A stretch of DNA of 7,766 bases from Phyllobacteriaceae bacterium. Its GTDB lineage: Bacteria > Pseudomonadota > Alphaproteobacteria > Rhizobiales > Ancalomicrobiaceae. The position numbers were made by a program, and so were the translations under genes. The stretch spans positions 1 through 7,766 of the forward strand of contig JAAYVT010000685.1 in the NCBI GenBank assembly GCA_012517025.1. Direction: 5' to 3'. Each line of letters begins with the position of its first letter. Within the stretch, counting starts at the first letter, position 1. Below are positions 7,241-7,766 of this stretch, in pieces. The notes beneath the pieces are model-generated. The model did no database searches. It was not told the DNA's origin and worked only from the letters and a program-made list of their open reading frames with translations.

Positions 7241-7766
7241 ATGTCCCGTCTGATCCTGATGCGCCACGCGAAATCCGATCGCAGCGACGCCGAGGCGGAC
7301 GATTTCGATCGCCCGCTCAACGATCGGGGCCTCGACGGCGCACCCCACATGGGCCGTCACATGGAGGCGCTCGGCCTGACGCCGCAGCGCATCCTCTGTT
7401 CCACCGCGCAGCGTTCGCGCGAGACGCTGGCGTTGATGCTCCCCTACTTCCCCGAAGACTGCGAGATCCGCATGACGCGCGATCTCTATCTCGCCGGCGA
7501 GGACGAGACCATCGACGAGATCCGCGGCCACGGCGGCTCGGCCGCCACCCTGCTGGTGATCGGGCACGAGCCCGGCCTCACCCACACCGCCCGCGCCCTG
7601 ATCGGCGCCGGCCATCCCTCGCTGATCGAGGATCTCGAGGCCAAGTTCCCGACCGCCGGTCTGGCTGTGATCGACTTCCCGGCGATCCGCTGGGTCGACG
7701 TCGAATTGAAGGCCGGCAAGCTCGTCGCCTTTCTGCGCCCGCGCACCATCGAGCTGGTGAAGGAAA
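7241..7766 (+). CDS. SixA-like phosphohistidine phosphatase, 3' end outside window
   Basis: A histidine phosphatase superfamily protein; 175 codons are present before the window ends, and SixA-type proteins are often only about 160-180 residues, so few residues are probably missing. The catalytic RHG-type motif LMRHAKS is at 6-12, with the phospho-accepting H9. The SixA-typical DFDRPLNDRG (21-30) and CSTAQRSRET (53-62, with phosphate-binding arginines) follow. The second catalytic histidine lies in VIGHEPG (H109), then FPTAGLAVIDF (136-146). SixA in Escherichia coli removes phosphate from histidine on phosphotransfer proteins; the substrate here is unknown. There is no signal peptide, so it is cytoplasmic. 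The ATG begins directly with the conserved SRLILMRHAKS strand; only a weak ribosome-binding sequence precedes it. It is separated by 271 bases from the MoxR unit and is probably transcribed independently. Confidence 0.88.
   Translation, partial: MSRLILMRHAKSDRSDAEADDFDRPLNDRGLDGAPHMGRHMEALGLTPQRILCSTAQRSRETLALMLPYFPEDCEIRMTRDLYLAGEDETIDEIRGHGGSAATLLVIGHEPGLTHTARALIGAGHPSLIEDLEAKFPTAGLAVIDFPAIRWVDVELKAGKLVAFLRPRTIELVKE

Noticed and set aside
6989..7615. 208-codon minus-strand open frame opposite the phosphatase gene and the gap before it
   Set aside because: No recognisable motifs, Arg-rich end, and it mirrors the clearly real SixA-like gene. No ribosome-binding site or promoter supports it.

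Overview
The window is high-GC DNA whose protein families and flagellar gene order fit an alphaproteobacterium, most likely of the order Hyphomicrobiales (Rhizobiales). The support is a FlgL with an enlarged middle region of the kind I recall from Bradyrhizobium/Methylobacterium-type flagellins, a flgE-flgK-flgL gene order, and a SixA-type histidine phosphatase and MoxR ATPase typical of that group. I cannot assign a genus from the sequence alone.

Left part (2-5459, all minus strand): a flagellar hook cluster, read from right to left. It holds flgE (hook protein, 4134-5459), flgK (hook-filament junction protein 1, 2305-4098), flgL (junction protein 3, 764-2290), then after a 78-base gap a gene for a probable GT-A-fold glycosyltransferase whose 3' end leaves the window (2-685). 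The gaps flgE-flgK (35 bases) and flgK-flgL (14 bases) fit one transcript. About 55 bases upstream of flgE is a textbook sigma-54 (-24/-12) promoter, TGGCAC-N5-TTGC. GC-rich inverted and direct repeats lie about 90-130 bases upstream of the predicted transcription start, where an NtrC-type activator such as FlbD would be expected to bind. This is the organisation known for the Caulobacter hook genes. The glycosyltransferase may act on a flagellar or surface substrate, but only its position suggests this.

Right part (5681-7766, all plus strand): divergent from the flagellar genes is a two-gene unit. A MoxR-family AAA+ ATPase (5681-6526) overlaps by ATGA a small secreted four-cysteine protein of unknown function (6523-6969). 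The von Willebrand factor A partner that usually follows such MoxR genes is not next to it here. After a 271-base noncoding gap carrying GTCA-type repeats (one pair resembles a Pho box) comes a SixA-like phosphohistidine phosphatase (7241 onward), truncated by the window edge.

I see no RNA genes, insertion sequences, CRISPR arrays or phage genes. Most of the window is ordinary core-genome content. The points of interest are the sigma-54 promoter architecture, the glycosyltransferase at the end of the hook operon, the matched insertions in FlgK and FlgL, and the coupled MoxR/secreted-protein pair. I found no convincing evidence of a new defence, mobile or other undescribed system.
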